Assembly: GCA_050951405.1 (NCBI GenBank)
Contig: JBMNIZ010000014.1
Coordinates: 1 to 64,000 of the forward strand
Direction of reading: 5' to 3'
Length of the DNA stretch: 64,000 bases
Origin: JBMNIZ01 sp050951405
Lineage (GTDB): Bacteria; Bacillota; DULZ01
In this document: positions 63,983-64,000 of the stretch, piece by piece
Position numbering within the stretch: position 1 is the stretch's first letter
Layout: each line of letters begins with the position of its first letter
Position numbers and translations under genes: made by a program
Notes under the pieces: model-generated
What the model was told of the DNA's origin: nothing
The model's database searches: none
Seen by the model: the letters and a program-made list of their open reading frames with translations, nothing else

Positions 63983-64000
63983 AGAGCGGGAGTGATCACC

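Noticed and set aside
1..64000. CRISPR arrays, tRNA or rRNA genes
   Set aside because: No regularly spaced repeats and no cloverleaf or rRNA-like sequence was recognised on either strand.

Overview
The window comes from an endospore-forming anaerobic Firmicute of the class Clostridia, probably a Peptococcaceae-like lineage. It carries spoIIGA, sigE, sigG, spoIIR and spoVD/spoVE-type genes, a class III (oxygen-sensitive) ribonucleotide reductase, and a MurE with the DNPR motif of meso-diaminopimelate enzymes. The lineage is inferred from gene content only.

The left part (1 to about 28.3 kb) is an accretion of mobile and accessory DNA. It opens with the C-terminal part of a large serine recombinase, followed by an AT-rich drug-modification cluster (nucleotidyltransferase, methyltransferase, ANT(6), phosphoribosyltransferase, ANT(9)/Spw-like). 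Next come a group II intron with its reverse transcriptase and a GC-richer block: ECF sigma factor, DUF4367 anti-sigma candidate, lipoproteins, ABC transporter remnants, a BlaR1-like protein without its peptidase domain, and an XRE regulator. IS110, IstB and serine recombinase remnants end this stretch. An arsenic operon follows (arsR, permease, DUF2703 protein, small thioredoxin, acr3, arsC). Its last two genes are each split by a 2583-bp IS21-family element; the two copies are inverted relative to each other, and each has its own 5-bp target duplication.

The right part (28.4 kb to the end) looks like host core chromosome: ROK glucokinase, a MoeB/ThiF-like enzyme, a small membrane exporter, a broken PHP-domain gene, then the division and cell-wall cluster mraZ-rsmH-ftsL-spoVD-murE-murF-mraY-murD-spoVE-murG-murC-murB-murA-divIB-sbp-ftsA-ftsZ. 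This continues into spoIIGA-sigE, an IS1182-family element, sigG-spoIIR, a ymxH-like gene, nrdR-nrdD-nrdG, and the pgeF-hlyD-like-yggS-sepF block. The peptidoglycan precursor genes, the divisome genes and the sigma F to sigma E to sigma G relay lie side by side in one orientation.

Many genes between about 30.7 and 49.1 kb, plus sigE, are broken by one-base shifts although every catalytic motif is still readable in one frame or another. Because most of these genes are essential, base-level errors in this assembly are the likeliest explanation. The sequence features most worth following up are a ~140-bp repeated element found after both accessory operons, an in-frame ABC permease/ATPase fusion without Walker A, a 47-bp inverted repeat around the XRE gene, the double IS21 knockout of the ars operon, and an IS1182 element that duplicated a whole terminator hairpin.
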